From NCBI GenBank assembly GCA_021734725.1, contig JAIPIM010000181.1, forward strand, positions 1 through 8,325: a DNA stretch of 8,325 nucleotides, read 5' to 3'. The notes under the pieces are model-generated. The model did not search any database. It worked only from the letters and a program-made list of their open reading frames with translations, and was not told the DNA's origin. Positions 6,584-8,325 of the stretch are shown here, piece after piece. The stretch is from Minisyncoccota bacterium. GTDB taxonomy: Bacteria; Verrucomicrobiota; Lentisphaeria; Oligosphaerales; MVZH01. A program made the translations under genes and the position numbers. Each line of letters opens with the position of its first letter. Position 1 is the first letter of the stretch.

Positions 6584-7954
6584 ATGCCAATATATCGCAG
6601 AAAACTCGGCAACGGCAAACTGAGTGACAATTACTACTACGACTTCCGTGTTGGCGGTAAGCGTTTTCGCGGCAGCACGGGTGAAACCAAAAAGCGGAAA
6701 GCAGAAGACTACGAACGCGACTACATCGCCAGACTGAAGCAGCAGAAGAGCAAGCAAAGCCTAGCGCTGAACTTTGGGAAATACATTGCAGGCGGGACGG
6801 ATATCTCAATTGAGGACGCATGGGAAAAGTTTCTCAAGAAACCCAGCCCACGTAAAATGTCAAAAGCCCGTGAAAAAGCGACAAAAAGCCGATGGAGAGA
6901 CTTCTGCAGTTTCATGGAGGACCAGCACCCTAAGGCATCCTCAATGGCCCAAGTAACGCGTCAGATGGCAGAGGAATATATCCACCATATTCGGACAGAG
7001 GGCAGATGGAACAGCGCCGTCTCCTTTGAGCGCACTCAGGAGGGCAGGAAAAAGCGTCAAATCAATTACAAACCAAAGACCCCCAGACTATCGACCGCTG
7101 CACAGAATGATTTCCTCCAAACCTGTCGCATGGTATTCGCCCGTTTGCAGGAAGATGCGGGCCTGCTCGAGAACCCTTTCGCTCACATCAATAAAGTTCC
7201 CAATGAACCAACGTCGCGCCAGATATTCACACTTGAAGAACTGAAGTCAATTCACGACAAAGCCGATGACTTTCTGTATCCGCTCTTTCTCACTGCGATT
7301 ACCACAGGGCTCCGCGAAGGAGATATCTGTCTCCTAAAGTGGGACCATCTCGACGCCAAGCGGGAATGGATTCATCTTAAGATGCAGAAAACCGGGAAAC
7401 CGGTTGACATACCTATACTCCCTGAATTAAGACGCTATCTATTGACTCTACCACAGGATGGCGAGTACGTATTTCCAGAACTGGCAGCAACATACAAACG
7501 CAACCGCACACTTATAAGTGAGAGAGTCAAAAAGTTCCTGAATGAAACCCTTAAGCTTAAAACGCGGGAGAGACCAGATAAGAAACATCGGCAACGAAGT
7601 GTGAAGGACATCCATAGCTGTCGGCACACGTTCGTGTATCTCGCCGGTCTGCATGGGATCCCCCTGCCGATCGTCCAGAGCATTGTTGGCCACATGAGCA
7701 CGGCTGTGACGAAGCTTTACATGGCCCACGCAACTAACGAAGCGAAATTAAAAGAGGTAGCGCGCCTGAAGGATGCGTTTGGCTTCGATGACAAAAAGGG
7801 CACGAACAAGAAAGGGCCGACCTTACCCGTTTCGACATTACTCCCCCGTAACCAACAGCTCGTACAGCTGGTCAAGAGTATCACGCGGGAAAACTGCCTG
7901 AAGAAGAAAGACGAACTGTTAGCGTTGCTCACTGACGCAAGCCAGGATAAATGA
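6584..7954 (+). CDS. Tyrosine recombinase (site-specific phage-type integrase)
   Basis: The 456-residue protein has all catalytic residues of the family: Arg244 (TGLREGD), Lys269 (QKTGK, beta-hairpin), His344 and Arg347 (HSCRH), His370 (VGHMS) and the nucleophile Tyr379 (LYMAH). It cuts and rejoins DNA at att sites to insert or excise the element. Residues 1-35 resemble an N-terminal arm-binding region (YYYDFRVGGKRFRGSTG). Residues 75-200 form the helical core-binding domain, with a basic stretch (153-168) between helices that may be an insertion. After Tyr379 comes an unusually long tail of about 77 residues, Lys-rich and ending in a helix. ATG 6584 is preceded by AAGGAGA (6567-6573). The gene starts about 125 bp from the tRNA-Val remnant and reads away from it, the usual position for an integrase beside its own attachment site. 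It appears intact. Confidence 0.95.
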   Translation: MPIYRRKLGNGKLSDNYYYDFRVGGKRFRGSTGETKKRKAEDYERDYIARLKQQKSKQSLALNFGKYIAGGTDISIEDAWEKFLKKPSPRKMSKAREKATKSRWRDFCSFMEDQHPKASSMAQVTRQMAEEYIHHIRTEGRWNSAVSFERTQEGRKKRQINYKPKTPRLSTAAQNDFLQTCRMVFARLQEDAGLLENPFAHINKVPNEPTSRQIFTLEELKSIHDKADDFLYPLFLTAITTGLREGDICLLKWDHLDAKREWIHLKMQKTGKPVDIPILPELRRYLLTLPQDGEYVFPELAATYKRNRTLISERVKKFLNETLKLKTRERPDKKHRQRSVKDIHSCRHTFVYLAGLHGIPLPIVQSIVGHMSTAVTKLYMAHATNEAKLKEVARLKDAFGFDDKKGTNKKGPTLPVSTLLPRNQQLVQLVKSITRENCLKKKDELLALLTDASQDK

Positions 7955-7976
7955 AGCTTTTTCGCTAAAGACACAG

Positions 7977-8325
7977 CTAACCTTTTCGCCGCAATTGAGG
8001 ATCAAGCGCGTCGGGCGAGAATCTAGCCAAGACGAGGGAGCTAAGTTCAACAAATGCTCTGTATAGATCCATGTACGCTTCATCCCTTTCTTCTGTTGCG
8101 GGCCCCCACTTTGCTTCGTCTGCCTCGATACACTCCCGTAGGGACCGGACTTCCTTCAGTAGATATCTTGCCGCTCTCATCTGTTTCTGAAGATCATTGA
8201 GGGTTTGTTTGTTTAATCGACCTAAATGACCTTTGCATTTTCCATGGTCATAGTTGCAGAACGGAGCATTCGCAGCAGACTTCCCAAGAGACTTGCTAAG
8301 TTTGCCCCGACAGACCGGACACACA
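7977..8325 (-). CDS. Partial gene: cysteine-motif (possible zinc-binding) coiled-coil protein
   Basis: The frame runs off the right edge, so the start is not visible. A GTG at 8324 is possible but no ribosome binding site can be seen. Counting from that codon, the visible 115 residues begin with CPVC (Cys2, Cys5), followed by Cys23, His27 and Cys30, a spacing that could hold one zinc ion. Residues 36-100 are helical and charged (LNDLQKQM, KEVRSLREC, EERDEAYMDLYRAF), likely a coiled coil. The C-terminus ends in LRRKG. I do not recognise the family. It converges with the integrase gene with a 22-bp gap and no clear terminator between them, and it is probably cargo of the mobile element. A DNA-binding or nucleic-acid-associated role is a guess from the cysteines only. 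Confidence 0.6.
   Translation of the reverse strand, partial: VCPVCRGKLSKSLGKSAANAPFCNYDHGKCKGHLGRLNKQTLNDLQKQMRAARYLLKEVRSLRECIEADEAKWGPATEERDEAYMDLYRAFVELSSLVLARFSPDALDPQLRRKG

Overview
The window reads as a junction between a GC-rich bacterial chromosome and an integrated mobile element. No lineage marker (rRNA, ribosomal protein) is present. The combination of neutral/alkaline ceramidase-fold proteins with a DegT-type sugar aminotransferase is one I associate with heterotrophic Planctomycetota, Lentisphaerota, Kiritimatiellota or Hydrogenedentota. That placement is a low-confidence inference. Strong AGGAGG-type ribosome binding sites and sigma70-like promoter elements confirm ordinary bacterial expression signals.

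Region 1 (1-3637, plus strand, GC-rich) holds three tightly spaced genes, probably one operon that begins upstream of the window. They are the C-terminal part of a ceramidase-fold protein, a DegT/DnrJ/EryC1/StrS PLP aminotransferase with its catalytic lysine, and a second, complete ceramidase-fold protein. The two ceramidase-like proteins differ in a complementary way. The first keeps the serine of the GDxSP motif but has lost the usual histidine-containing HPT-type segment. The second keeps all recognisable metal ligands but has glycine where the catalytic serine should be. Neither looks like an ordinary ceramidase. The operon may handle an amino-sugar or amino-cyclitol-type substrate, but this is not proven.

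Region 2 (3638-5005, plus strand) holds a non-coding gap, then a near-consensus promoter (TTGACA, 18 bp, TATACT) with a perfect 6-bp inverted repeat lying over its -10/+1 region. This drives a two-gene envelope module: a secreted, extremely charged helical protein and an 84-residue lipoprotein, separated by 2 bp. A hairpin plus T-rich tract follows.

Region 3 (5031-6374, minus strand) is a single gene for an N-acylglucosamine 2-epimerase-like (alpha/alpha)6-barrel protein, convergent with the envelope module.

Region 4 (6410-8325) is the left end of an integrated element. A 3' half of a tRNA-Val(CAC) gene, ending in CCA, lies on the minus strand. It loses all tRNA similarity at the 5' side of the anticodon stem. 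To its right, facing away, is a tyrosine recombinase with a complete catalytic set, and then a convergent partial gene for a small cysteine-motif/coiled-coil protein. This is the arrangement left when an element inserts at a tRNA anticodon loop and displaces the old 3' half. The intact tRNA-Val and the other att copy should lie beyond the right edge of the window.
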